Positions 1-9,000 of a stretch of 34,276 nt of DNA are shown in pieces. Within the stretch, counting starts at the first letter, position 1. The number at the start of each line of letters is the position of its first letter. Below the pieces are notes generated by a model that saw only the letters and a program-made list of their open reading frames with translations, did no database searches and was not told where the DNA came from. Source of the DNA: an uncultured Planctomyces sp. (GTDB taxonomy: Bacteria > Planctomycetota > Planctomycetia > Planctomycetales > Planctomycetaceae); NCBI GenBank assembly GCA_937904325.1, contig CALGTK010000288.1:1-34276 (forward strand), given 5' to 3'. The position numbers and the translations under genes were made by a program.

Positions 1-2
1 CT

Positions 3-1286
3 GGAGGCCTCGCGCAGCAGGATAGCTTTGATATGAAGCCGGAATCGCCAGACACGATTCGCGGCGAGTTCAACCCGATCCCCACCGCGACGTCTGGCAT
101 TGAAATTTGCGAGCACCTGCCGATGCTCGCGCAGCGGAGTGAATCCTGGTCACTGGTTCGATCGCTCACTCATCCGACGAACGGGCACACGCTCGGACAC
201 TATTACATGCTGACCGGACGTTCGACTGCGCCGGTGTTTAAGGGCGATCGTAAACCTCGCCCAACAGACTGGCCGTCTATTTCGTCCGTCGTTGGCGACG
301 CTGTCCCGGCGCGGAACAACCTTCCGCCGTCGGTGATGCTGCCCGAACGGTTGGTGCATTGGTCAGGCGGAACGATTCCGGGAGCGTATGGCGGGATGAT
401 GGGCGGTCATCGCGATCCGTTTATCATCGAGGCAACGCACTATGGCGATCCATTCTGGCGAGGTGCCTATCCGGAATACACGTTTCACCAGCTTCCCCGA
501 AAGAATCCAACATCAGACAAACCGAAGCTGTTTCAGGCTCCGAGTTTGAAGTTGCCGACCGAGTTGAATTCAAGTCGGTTCGATCGCCGACTGAATCTGC
601 TTGGCTCGATTGATCGTCAACAGTTGGAACTGGAACGTTCGGCGGAAGGCACTCGATACGACATTCATCGCGAGTCGGCGATTTCGTTGCTGGCGAGTCA
701 GCGAATTCGCAAAGCGATCGAAGTCACAAAAGCTGACGGAAAAACTCAGGAACGTTATGGCCGCAACAGTTTCGGCTGGTCGCTACTGATGGCGTATCGG
801 ATGGTGCAGTCCGGCGTGAACATGGTTCAGGTTAATCTTGGCAACAACGAAGCGTGGGATACTCACGGTGACGCGTTCTGGCGACTTCGCGAGAGACTGC
901 TTCCACCCACAGATCGAGCACTTTCTGCATTACTGGACGACCTGAAGCAAAGCGGATTGCTCGACACGACGATGATTGTCATGGGCGGGGAGTTCGGTCG
1001 AACGCCAAAGATTTCGCACCTGGCCGATAACTACGATTCTCCTGGCCGAGACCACTGGGGGGCGGTGCAAACGCTGTTCTTCGCTGGCGGTGGCACAAAA
1101 GGTGGCAGTATTGTCGGTGCATCTGACAAAGACGCAGCATACCCGGCATCTAATCCACAGAAGCCAGAGAACATGGCTGCATCGATCTACAACGCTTTAG
1201 GCGTTCCCTCTACGGCGATATGGGCTGATGATCTGGGACGGCCACACCAGATTTATCATGGCGAGCCAATTGCCGGACTCGTCTGA
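3..1286 (+). CDS. DUF1501 domain protein, 5' end outside the window
   Basis: The reading frame is open from base 3, where it encodes GGLAQQDSFDMKPESP, the usual N-proximal part of DUF1501 proteins. The ATG at 33 is therefore internal, and the true start (normally with a Tat-type signal) lies to the left. DUF1501 belongs to the alkaline phosphatase/sulfatase-like fold, and its biochemical role in planctomycetes is not established. Typical segments are visible: AWDTHGD with an acidic/His pair, MGGEFGRTP, GRDHWG, and a closing NALGVP stretch. In many planctomycetes such genes sit beside DUF1549/DUF1553 genes. That partner would be expected upstream, out of view. The stop at 1286 is 21 bases from the convergent stop of the next gene. 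Family assignment is secure, function is not. Confidence 0.9.
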   Translation, partial: GGLAQQDSFDMKPESPDTIRGEFNPIPTATSGIEICEHLPMLAQRSESWSLVRSLTHPTNGHTLGHYYMLTGRSTAPVFKGDRKPRPTDWPSISSVVGDAVPARNNLPPSVMLPERLVHWSGGTIPGAYGGMMGGHRDPFIIEATHYGDPFWRGAYPEYTFHQLPRKNPTSDKPKLFQAPSLKLPTELNSSRFDRRLNLLGSIDRQQLELERSAEGTRYDIHRESAISLLASQRIRKAIEVTKADGKTQERYGRNSFGWSLLMAYRMVQSGVNMVQVNLGNNEAWDTHGDAFWRLRERLLPPTDRALSALLDDLKQSGLLDTTMIVMGGEFGRTPKISHLADNYDSPGRDHWGAVQTLFFAGGGTKGGSIVGASDKDAAYPASNPQKPENMAASIYNALGVPSTAIWADDLGRPHQIYHGEPIAGLV

Positions 1287-1307
1287 CTGCCGGGGTCTCT
1301 GAACGAG

Positions 1308-2192
1308 TTAATGGTTCAGGATGATTCGCTTTTCGAGGTCGTACTTTGCACCCGGGGAAAGTGTCGAGTACTTGTCCGCGTCGGATGTCGAAGCCGACCA
1401 CAGGGTTGGATTGTAAAGCAGTACGACGCCGCTCTTCTTTCCGATGACCTCGAACTTGTTTTGTCGGACCACAATGGCGGTCCCCTCGTCGATACCGATG
1501 CCGAGCAATGCCGGACGATTGATGCCATCGTTCATCTTGTTGTTGGGGTCGGTGAGAACTTCGATCAGGCCGCCTTGACGCTTACGTGGGATGACGTGCT
1601 GATCGATCGCTGAGTTTGTGATGAATCCAAACCCGCGTTGATGATCACCGATCAGAATGCGGCTGGATTTGGTGTCGCCACGGACGAGAAATGAACCCTG
1701 AATTGACGCACCAGCTGAACTCCCACCAATAACGCCGCCTCGTTCCAGGACGTTGCGAATTTCGGTTTCGGCAAGAGTTTCCAGATAGGCATCTGCAATC
1801 CGCCATTGTCGTCCGCCTGTGAACCACAAGGCGTCGGCTTCCTGGATCGGTTTTACGAAGGCGGGGGTGCCCGCCACGGTCCGATCGTGTGAATGAACAA
1901 CGGTCACGTTTGGCATTCCGAGTTCTTTGCGAGCGTACCTGGCGGAGCGATGTTCAGCGTAGTTGTAATCAGGCTTGCTGGAGGCCGCCGTAGGAATGAT
2001 TGCCAGTTTTGCATTTTTACCGCCCGCGATTTTTACAAAGTGGCGAAACATCGCGTTGTCGCCGTCGCCCCCACCAACGATTACCAGCGTGCCAGTCTTA
2101 GGGCCTGCTGTGACTTCAGCAGCAGTTGCATGGAACGTAGAATGCATCCCAACGGTGAAAAGTAGTACAGCCTGGAAAATGGTTTGACGCAT
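1308..2192 (-). CDS. Secreted cyanophycinase-like peptidase (family S51)
   Basis: The 294-residue product begins with a signal peptide (MRQTIFQAVLLFTVG, cleavage near ATAA). It then shows the S51 Rossmann-like core: VIVGGGDGDN near residue 40, FTGGRQWRI near 124-132, the nucleophile elbow GGSSAGAS with Ser159, and IDQHVIPRKR with His199. The last two match the Ser/His pattern of cyanophycinases, which cut cyanophycin (poly-Asp with Arg side chains) into beta-Asp-Arg dipeptides. GIGIDEGTAIVV is also typical. The start is set at ATG 2192 because a GGAG lies seven bases upstream; a TTG at 2198 is possible. It is the last gene of a minus-strand run of four secreted proteins. The substrate could be another isopeptide or dipeptide, since S51 also includes peptidase E. 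Confidence 0.88.
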   Translation of the reverse strand: MRQTIFQAVLLFTVGMHSTFHATAAEVTAGPKTGTLVIVGGGDGDNAMFRHFVKIAGGKNAKLAIIPTAASSKPDYNYAEHRSARYARKELGMPNVTVVHSHDRTVAGTPAFVKPIQEADALWFTGGRQWRIADAYLETLAETEIRNVLERGGVIGGSSAGASIQGSFLVRGDTKSSRILIGDHQRGFGFITNSAIDQHVIPRKRQGGLIEVLTDPNNKMNDGINRPALLGIGIDEGTAIVVRQNKFEVIGKKSGVVLLYNPTLWSASTSDADKYSTLSPGAKYDLEKRIILNH

Positions 2193-2199
2193 GATCAAT

Positions 2200-2204
2200 C
2201 TCCG
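2200..2204 (-). promoter_or_regulatory. Ribosome binding site deciding the S51 peptidase start
   Basis: On the minus strand CGGAG lies seven bases before ATG 2192 and only one base before the in-frame TTG at 2198. The spacing favours ATG 2192. Confidence 0.6.
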
Positions 2205-2239
2205 ATCAGTTCTGGTGGACGGCAGGTCCTGCTTTCAAT

Positions 2240-3016
2240 TCAGTTATTTGCTTCAGTCTTTGGCTTCTTCGCCTTCGGCTGCTTGATCTGGATGGGTCTG
2301 AACTTTGGCAGCTTGGACTTATGCGACTCCCAGTTGGGTTGCGTGGTCGCTTTGACGGCCGAGATCGTCAGATTGTCGATTTCCACCACTCCGTGTTTCG
2401 GACCAGCGATGCCGAAACCGTTTCCACCACTGGTCGATTCCTGGGCGAACGATTCTCGCTGGCCGTAGAGTGTCGGTCCGTCGGCGACTTGAATGAGGAA
2501 TTCAGTATTTTTCATTTCGGCCAGAGCGTGGTACCACTTACCAGATTGCCAGACAAAGCCCTTGGCCTCTGCGAGCTTCATGGTTTCGCCGTCTGACAGC
2601 AGCGTTGCTCCGTTTTTGCTGAATTGAACTCGACAGACGTGATGTCCGAATTCGATAAATGGGACGATTGCTGTTTCATCGCCTCCTGCGAACCGAAACG
2701 AGAATGCGACAACAAACTCGGCAGGCGTCACGGGGATGCTGAGGCGAGGTTCGTATCCAAAGTGATGTTTTCGCTTTGCCTGAAACTCGGCTGAAGACTC
2801 GCGGCCTCGCAGGACGCCTTCTTCGATGGCCCAACGAGTTCCCTGTCGCGACTGCCAGACGTCCTTCTTGAGCGGCCGTTCCTGCGAGAAATTATTCTGC
2901 AGAACAATTGTTCCAGGAACCGCCATGCGCGGTTTCAAAGTCGCTGGCGACTGAGCGTTGATGCTTGAAGTTACAAGGGAAAGCGAAAAAACCGTGGCGG
3001 CGATTAATCGTGTCAT
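2240..3016 (-). CDS. Secreted concanavalin-like protein (DUF1080-related)
   Basis: The 258-residue product starts with a signal peptide (MTRLIAATVFSLSLVTSSINAQ). One jelly-roll domain follows. LQNNFSQERPL, WAIEEGVLRGR, a long middle with FIEFGHHVCRVQF, WYHALAEMKN and a closing VEIDNLTISAV form the outline of DUF1080/LamG-like lectin folds. The tail after about residue 225 is lysine- and proline-rich. ATG 3016 is preferred over an upstream in-frame TTG at 3067 because it places the signal peptide at the N-terminus. The gene lies 67 bases after the sialidase and 47 before the S51 peptidase, all on the same strand, so co-transcription is likely. Function is inferred only as extracellular carbohydrate binding or hydrolysis; no catalytic residue can be assigned. 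Confidence 0.75.
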   Translation of the reverse strand: MTRLIAATVFSLSLVTSSINAQSPATLKPRMAVPGTIVLQNNFSQERPLKKDVWQSRQGTRWAIEEGVLRGRESSAEFQAKRKHHFGYEPRLSIPVTPAEFVVAFSFRFAGGDETAIVPFIEFGHHVCRVQFSKNGATLLSDGETMKLAEAKGFVWQSGKWYHALAEMKNTEFLIQVADGPTLYGQRESFAQESTSGGNGFGIAGPKHGVVEIDNLTISAVKATTQPNWESHKSKLPKFRPIQIKQPKAKKPKTEANN

Positions 3017-3083
3017 CGGAAGTTTAACCCTGATGCGTGTTCTTGAGGTGGGCGTTTGCGATATCAACTGAACGTTGAGCAGT

Positions 3084-4193
3084 TTATTTTAATAGTGTCG
3101 GATCGAGCACGGCATGTTTCACGCTTTGACGCTTGAAGGTATAGGTGATGTGAATTTTCCGATCAGATGCCTGAATGACGGCAGGGTAGGAAAACTCACT
3201 TTTGTTCTTTTCCAGTGTGACGACAGGTTTCCACGATTTACCGTCGGTCGAAATTGCAACGTTCAGCATCGCGCGGCCGGATGGAAAAGAACCTCGGCGA
3301 ACTGTGTGGTTGTAAACGATCAAGTGACGGCCATCGGCAAGTGTCACTGCGTCTGTGCCTGCGTTTGGATTCGGAAGTTCTGTCGCTGTGACGTCTCCCC
3401 AGGTCCGGCCCTCGTCTTTGGACCAGCTTTGGACGACCACGCTTTCCTGACTGCGGCAAAGAATCTGCAACCGCCCGTCGGCGTGCATCAGGATACTCGG
3501 CTGGATCGCGTTGAACCGTGAGGCGTCGTGAATTGGCCCGATGACCTCCCACGTTTTGCCAAGATCCCGGGTGACTTCGAAATGAACTTTCCAGCCATCA
3601 TTCTCTGTGCTGGTAGGGCATAGAATTGATCCATCCTTCATTTGCAGTGGTTTGTTTTTTACGGGACCGAGCAGATTTTGATTGGCTTTCGGAAGTGCGC
3701 TGTTTGTGCCGAGGCGACGAGTCTTTGACCAGGTCTTACCGTTATCGTCAGACGTCATCAGGGCTCCCCACCATAGCCGTGGGTTAACGCCGACCTTGTA
3801 GAACAGCATGAGCGGCCCGTCAGTTGGTCTGAAGAGTACGGGATTCCAACAGGCATATTCCTGATTCTCGCCTTCCGATCCGTCGGCCACTTCGACGGGT
3901 TTGGACCAACTCCCATCAACGTGTCGCGAAACCCAGATGCCTACGTCGGAGTCACTTTCACGAGTGCCGCCAAACCAGGCAGTAACGAGCCCGGTCGAAG
4001 TTTCAACGATCGTCGAAGCATGACACTGCGGTGTCTGCCGTCCTTCGAGTTGGTAAATCAACTCGGCAGAGACGACGGGGCCCGTGCCTGGTTTTGCAGG
4101 GTTGGGAAACTGCACATCGGCGTTTGCCTGCAACGCGAGGAAAAGGCTCAGGGCAGTGGCGTGGACAAAGCTTCCAGCGGCAGAGTATTTCAT
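3084..4193 (-). CDS. Secreted sialidase / BNR-repeat glycosidase-like protein
   Basis: The 369-residue product has a signal peptide ending near LQANA. It is a six-bladed-propeller-type protein with four recognisable Asp-box motifs: SDDNGKTW (148-155), TRDLGKTW (208-215), SKDEGRTW (258-265) and the degenerate STDGKSW (315-321). AWFGGTRES (72-80), WNPVLF (117-122) and NKPLQMKDGSIL (180-191) match the exo-alpha-sialidase/BNR_2 family. Family members release sialic acids or act on other acidic glycans, and the real substrate is unknown. An AAGGG lies about eight bases before ATG 4193. It is 36 bases downstream of the sulfatase gene. Sulfatase and sialidase-like enzymes together suggest use of sulfated or acidic extracellular glycans, which is inference from context. 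Confidence 0.88.
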   Translation of the reverse strand: MKYSAAGSFVHATALSLFLALQANADVQFPNPAKPGTGPVVSAELIYQLEGRQTPQCHASTIVETSTGLVTAWFGGTRESDSDVGIWVSRHVDGSWSKPVEVADGSEGENQEYACWNPVLFRPTDGPLMLFYKVGVNPRLWWGALMTSDDNGKTWSKTRRLGTNSALPKANQNLLGPVKNKPLQMKDGSILCPTSTENDGWKVHFEVTRDLGKTWEVIGPIHDASRFNAIQPSILMHADGRLQILCRSQESVVVQSWSKDEGRTWGDVTATELPNPNAGTDAVTLADGRHLIVYNHTVRRGSFPSGRAMLNVAISTDGKSWKPVVTLEKNKSEFSYPAVIQASDRKIHITYTFKRQSVKHAVLDPTLLK

Positions 4194-4229
4194 TTGGGGA
4201 CCCTTAACAGCGAAATATTGGCAGGTGTG

Positions 4230-5813
4230 TTACTGGTGAGTCAGTCGAGGGGCTGAGTAACCTTGTTTCCGAATTCTGGATAGCAGCGTCTGGAGTTCGG
4301 CGACTCGTTCGGGCTCTTTCCCGGCGAGATCATTCCGTTGCCCGATGTCGTTCTTAAGATTGTAAAGCTCAACGGGCGAATTGTTGTCCGCAAGGTATTT
4401 GTGACGTTTCTCCCATGCTGTGTTTCGACCAGACATGTAACCATCCTTGTGGTTAATCATCAGCCAGTCGCCGTGTCGAATTGCGTACTGATTTTCACGG
4501 GTGTTGTGAACGTGCGTGGTTCGAACCAGTTCGACGTTCCCTTTCAAAACAGGCAACAGGTTGTGCGAGTCTTCTGCGGCATCGTGAGCCAGGTCGAACC
4601 CGACGGCTGACGCAATTGTTGCCATGATGTCAATCTGGCTGACGAGCGCATCGGAAACTCGACCGGCCTGCGTAATACCCGGCCACTTGACAAGGTAGGG
4701 GACATGATGGCCACCTTCGTAGATGTCCCGTTTAAGTCCGCGTAGTGGGTGAGCGGACCAGTGCCCGAATTTTTCGTCTCGTGCGTATGCATATTTTTCG
4801 GGGCCGTTGTCTGCTGTGAAAATGACGACCGTATTTTCAGCCTGGTCACTTTGTTCGAGCGCTTTCAGCAAACGACCGCAGGCGTCATCCGTTTCAACCA
4901 CGAGGTCGCCATACGGACCTGCCTTGGATTTGCCGTCGAACTCATCGTTCGGAATGATCGGCGCATGCGGTGCCGGAAAGGCGAAGTAGAGGAAGAAAGG
5001 CAATTGTTCGTTTGCTTGCGACTTGATGTACTCGACTCCGCGCTTCGTAGTTGTCGGGATGTTCTGGTACGGATCCCAATCTGAGATCATCGGGCCGGGA
5101 CGACATTCCCAATTGCCTTCTTTGATCGGTTTCCATTTCGAGGAATCCATAACGGTGTCTGGAGCTCGTGGAACTTGATCGTCTTCGATCCAGCAATACG
5201 GCGGAAAGTTGATCACAGTGTCGCCGAAGTAGTGGTCGAAACCGTGGGCGAGTGGCCCGTCGGGGATGGGCTTCGACCAGTTGAACGCTTCGGGACCCCA
5301 TGTCTTCTTGCGGCCTTCGCCTGTCGGCTTTGCGTCTTGTTTCCTGATCGCATCCCAGTTCCAACCCAGGTGCCATTTTCCAATGGCATTCGTGTGGTAG
5401 CCCTTTGCCTTGAGCATTTCCGGCAGAGTCAGGCGTTCGGGCTTGATGACTGAGCCACCGAGTGAATTCACGATGCCATGAAAATCACGCCAGTGGTGGC
5501 GTCCAGTAAGCAGTGCATAACGACTCGGTGTGCAGATTCCGGACGACGAGTGTCCGTCTGTAAAACGTATTCCTTCAGCTGCAAGTCGGTTGAGATGAGG
5601 AGTAGGTATTTTGGATTTCGAGTGGTAACACCCAAGGTCACCGAAGCCGAGATCGTCAGCATAAAGTATCAGAATGTTTGGAAGCGAGGCGTCAGCATTG
5701 GCAGCAGGTCGGGCTGCATATACGCAGTTGGCGAATGACATCAGCAGTGCGTAAAGAACAAGTGAAATAGTTTGAGGATGCATGAGAAAGGGTTTTACTA
5801 TTTTGGGAATCAT
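4230..5813 (-). CDS. Secreted sulfatase (arylsulfatase A type)
   Basis: From ATG 5813 the product has 527 residues. A signal peptide follows a short basic N-terminus (hydrophobic stretch ISLVLYALLMSFANCVYA). Catalytic features of type I sulfatases are present: metal-binding Asp53-Asp54 in LYADDLGFGD, the formylglycine motif CTPSR at 94-98 (Cys94 is oxidised by formylglycine-generating enzyme), IGKWHLGW, and a later FTADNGPEKY with Asp-Asn ligands. It should remove sulfate esters from polysaccharides or small aryl sulfates. The start is uncertain: ATG 5813 and ATG 5783 both give a signal peptide and neither has a strong ribosome site. The open frame extends to 5936 without signal character. 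It is the first gene of the minus-strand secreted-enzyme run. Confidence 0.92.
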   Translation of the reverse strand: MIPKIVKPFLMHPQTISLVLYALLMSFANCVYAARPAANADASLPNILILYADDLGFGDLGCYHSKSKIPTPHLNRLAAEGIRFTDGHSSSGICTPSRYALLTGRHHWRDFHGIVNSLGGSVIKPERLTLPEMLKAKGYHTNAIGKWHLGWNWDAIRKQDAKPTGEGRKKTWGPEAFNWSKPIPDGPLAHGFDHYFGDTVINFPPYCWIEDDQVPRAPDTVMDSSKWKPIKEGNWECRPGPMISDWDPYQNIPTTTKRGVEYIKSQANEQLPFFLYFAFPAPHAPIIPNDEFDGKSKAGPYGDLVVETDDACGRLLKALEQSDQAENTVVIFTADNGPEKYAYARDEKFGHWSAHPLRGLKRDIYEGGHHVPYLVKWPGITQAGRVSDALVSQIDIMATIASAVGFDLAHDAAEDSHNLLPVLKGNVELVRTTHVHNTRENQYAIRHGDWLMINHKDGYMSGRNTAWEKRHKYLADNNSPVELYNLKNDIGQRNDLAGKEPERVAELQTLLSRIRKQGYSAPRLTHQ

Positions 5814-6069
5814 CGTAATCCGTTTCTGGACGTGGGCGAGAATAATGACCTCACGAAAAAACTTCCCGCAGGGATTCGAAGGTAAGATGACACCTGGTGG
5901 CGTGATTCTGCAACGGTGCCGCATGATGTCATGCATGTATCTGTACCGGCTTATTTCGGATCAAGCCGCGCGGCGCTGCATGTGCGACAGGACGAGGGCA
6001 CAACGCTCTTGGAAAGTGACGCCAGAGCAGCCTTCGTAACTGTTGATATTCGTAGTTCGTGATGCCGAC
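5814..6069. other. Intergenic region upstream of the sulfatase run
   Basis: These 256 bases separate the end of the mechanosensitive channel gene from the sulfatase start. They should hold the promoter of the sulfatase-to-peptidase run. I see no convincing promoter hexamers, terminator or RNA gene. Confidence 0.4.
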
Positions 6070-9000
6070 TTATGCGGCAGCAGGAGGCCTGTCTCGCAGA
6101 GCAGTGGCGACTGTTGGGTCAACAGATCGCAGGTGCAGATCCTGTTGCGGGAAGGCGATTTCGATCTGTGCGTCCCGGAATACTCGGTCGATGTTTGTGT
6201 GCAGTGCATCGATGACCGACAGTCGGTTGTCGAGGTCCGGCAGGTACGTGCGGACGACGAAGTTCAGAGTGTTGTCGCCGAATTCTTCAAACGTCACGTT
6301 GGGACCGGGGTTGCTCATTGTCAGCGGATGTTCGCGACAAACCTTTAGTAGCAATTGTTTTGCTTTGTCTACGTCAGAGCCGTACGCAATGCCAACGTTA
6401 ATCACCACTCGATTTGTTTTGTCGGAAAGTGTCCAGTTCAGCATTCGTCCGGTGATAAATTCCTTGTTTGGAATCACGTATTCCTTGCGGTCCCAATTAG
6501 TAATGGTTGTTGCTCGGATTCGGATACGCGACACGACGCCGGAGATATCATCAACCGTAACGACGTCGCCAATTCGGATGGGACGTTCGAATAGAAGAAT
6601 CAAACCGGCCACGAAGTTTGCGAAAATTTCCTGCAGCCCGAACGCCAGCCCGAATGTCAACGCGGTCGCCAGCCATTGTACCTTCGACCACCCTACCGAG
6701 ATGGCGTTAAAACTGAGCACGACCCCCAACAGAATAATGAGGTAACTCGTTAAGGTCGTGATTGCGTAGCGGACGGACTGATCCAGAGGAAGTCTTTGCA
6801 GGATCCACATTTCCATCAGACCGGGGATGTTGCGTGCACAGGCGAACGTAAGAATTGCGAGCAAGAGTGCGAGCCCAATGTCTCGCGGTGTGACGTGACG
6901 TACGACAGTGATGATCTTATGACTTTCTGCTTCGGTCGTAGTGGCCGGAGTCATGTTCATGCCTGGCATCGCTGTGCTGGCAAAACCAACATCATCGGGA
7001 GAAACGTCGACCGTGGTGGCCCAGAGGTGCCACTGATCGAGAATTCGTAACGCCGGTAAGGCGTCGACCCAGATGAGCCATGTCCCGACGAGTGATGTCG
7101 TAACGACGGCAATGCTTAACAAACGACGACTTTGTTCGGTGCTGGATTCAACATCGGCTCTGAGTTCTTCATCCGGAACGATGGCACCAGGAGTTGCCGA
7201 CGATGGATCAGTTGATCTTTCCGGTACCGGAGACGTCGCAGCGGCAGCATTGGTTTTGTCGCGTGAGGATTCCGTAGCGTCTTCAGCCGCCTTGATCGCC
7301 GCCGCCGCTTGTATGGCAGCCTGCTTTTGTGTCAGCAATTCGAGGCGTCTTTGTTTCGCATGCTCGATGCTCATCTGGCGGCGTTGAACGATTAACAACC
7401 GCTGCAGGAGTGCTCGTACGAGTTGCAGACCAAGAACAAGCACGATGGTTGCGAACAGACGCCATGAAAGCTGTTGAGCAGTGTAGTAGAAGCCGGCGAT
7501 CGTCAATCCTGCGAGGCTCAAAGGGGCCATGACGCTGCCCCAGTACCAGATCCATTTTGTCCGGATGAGCCATCCGGTCGGGTGACTGACGAGCAATTCA
7601 CATAGCACGCCTGAGTCAGGACGCAGTACGCGACGGAGGAAAATTGTCAGGACAAGAGCGGCGCAGATGAAGCCTGCCCGTTCGAGTATGTCCAGACCAT
7701 GTTCAGTATCGCTCATGTAAAGTGTGGTTGTGACAAAAACGAGCGGCAGACCGACCAATCCCAACCCTGGCAGAGTGTTGCGGAATAGGCGAATGGCTGA
7801 ATCGGGCCAATCGAAGTGGTGATCGGCAAGCCCGCCCAAACGACAGATTCGACGAAGCAGTTCAAACGGCAGGAACCCCCAGGCTGTGGCGATCAGCCCA
7901 CCGCCTACTGCTTGTGAAAAATCAGAACTGGCTGAGACCAGCATAAGTCGATAGCCCATGAACCAGATGAGGCCGGGCCACGTGATCGACATCAAGGTCG
8001 TGGCCCACGTGGCGTGCCATGTTGGTTCGAACGAAGTGCAGTTTCCGCGACGGGCAAGGGCTCCCGCTTCGTGAAGCTCACGTCGAATTTTTGGACGGAG
8101 CAGGATGAGTGCGGAAAAGGTGATGATTGCGATTCCGTAGAGCCACAGATTGCTGACTGCGTCTACCGTCAGCGTGTCAACAACGGATATCCAGCGAGAA
8201 GGTGCGAAGAATATCTGGTCAGACGTGTCGAGTTCGAACTTTGCATACAGTGGTTTGTTACTTCGGACCCACAGAACGCGTTCGTCGATGTAGATCAGGT
8301 AGCGTTGCGTTTCGGCGATCAGAACTTGTTCGGTCTGGTCAAGCTCAAAAAGCGTATCGAGGTAACTGTTGGAGCTTCTGATCAGTTGGTCGAGATATTC
8401 GGCTCGCCGGTCAAACACATGTCTTGCCGCATCTTCGAGTTTCTGTGCCTCGGCGTCTGAAATCCCAGCCGCTGCATCCGTGAGAATCATTTGCACGAAT
8501 GGTTCACGATTTGCAAGTTGTGCGCGTTGATCGTCTGCTTCGAACAGTTCGTACTGTGCATCTTCAATTTGCTCGCGTCGGTTTTGAACATTTGCTTGAC
8601 GTTTAAGAAGATCAGGCAAGTCGCCTCGTTGCCTTCGTAGAAGTCCGCCGATGGCGTCAGTCAGACCAATGGTTTCAACTTTCTGTTGGATGGCCGAGAA
8701 CTGTTTTTGTACGCCGTCGAGCCTGAGCTTTGTTGAATCAAGTTCTGTGCGGGTCTCTTCGATCGGAGTTGCCAGGTCGACAGATTGTTTTGCAAGTTGC
8801 TTATTGAGATCGGCATCCGCCTGGAGCAGCGGTTCGGCAGCGATCGCTTCATCGCGGGCACGTGTTAACGCGGCCTTGTTTTCCTGGGCCCGCCGTTCCG
8901 CGATTTCTTCGTCGAACAGTTTCAACTCGGCTTCTGCGAGCGAAACTTCCTGAGTCCGAACATCCCGCTCCAGCCGGACAAAGTCGGCCGCGTCTTCGGC

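Noticed and set aside
6075-6150. tRNA-like look on the plus strand (arm-like pairing and a T-arm resemblance)
   Set aside because: The stretch encodes the conserved C-terminal motif FPQQDLHLRS of the channel on the minus strand, and no proper anticodon loop can be formed.
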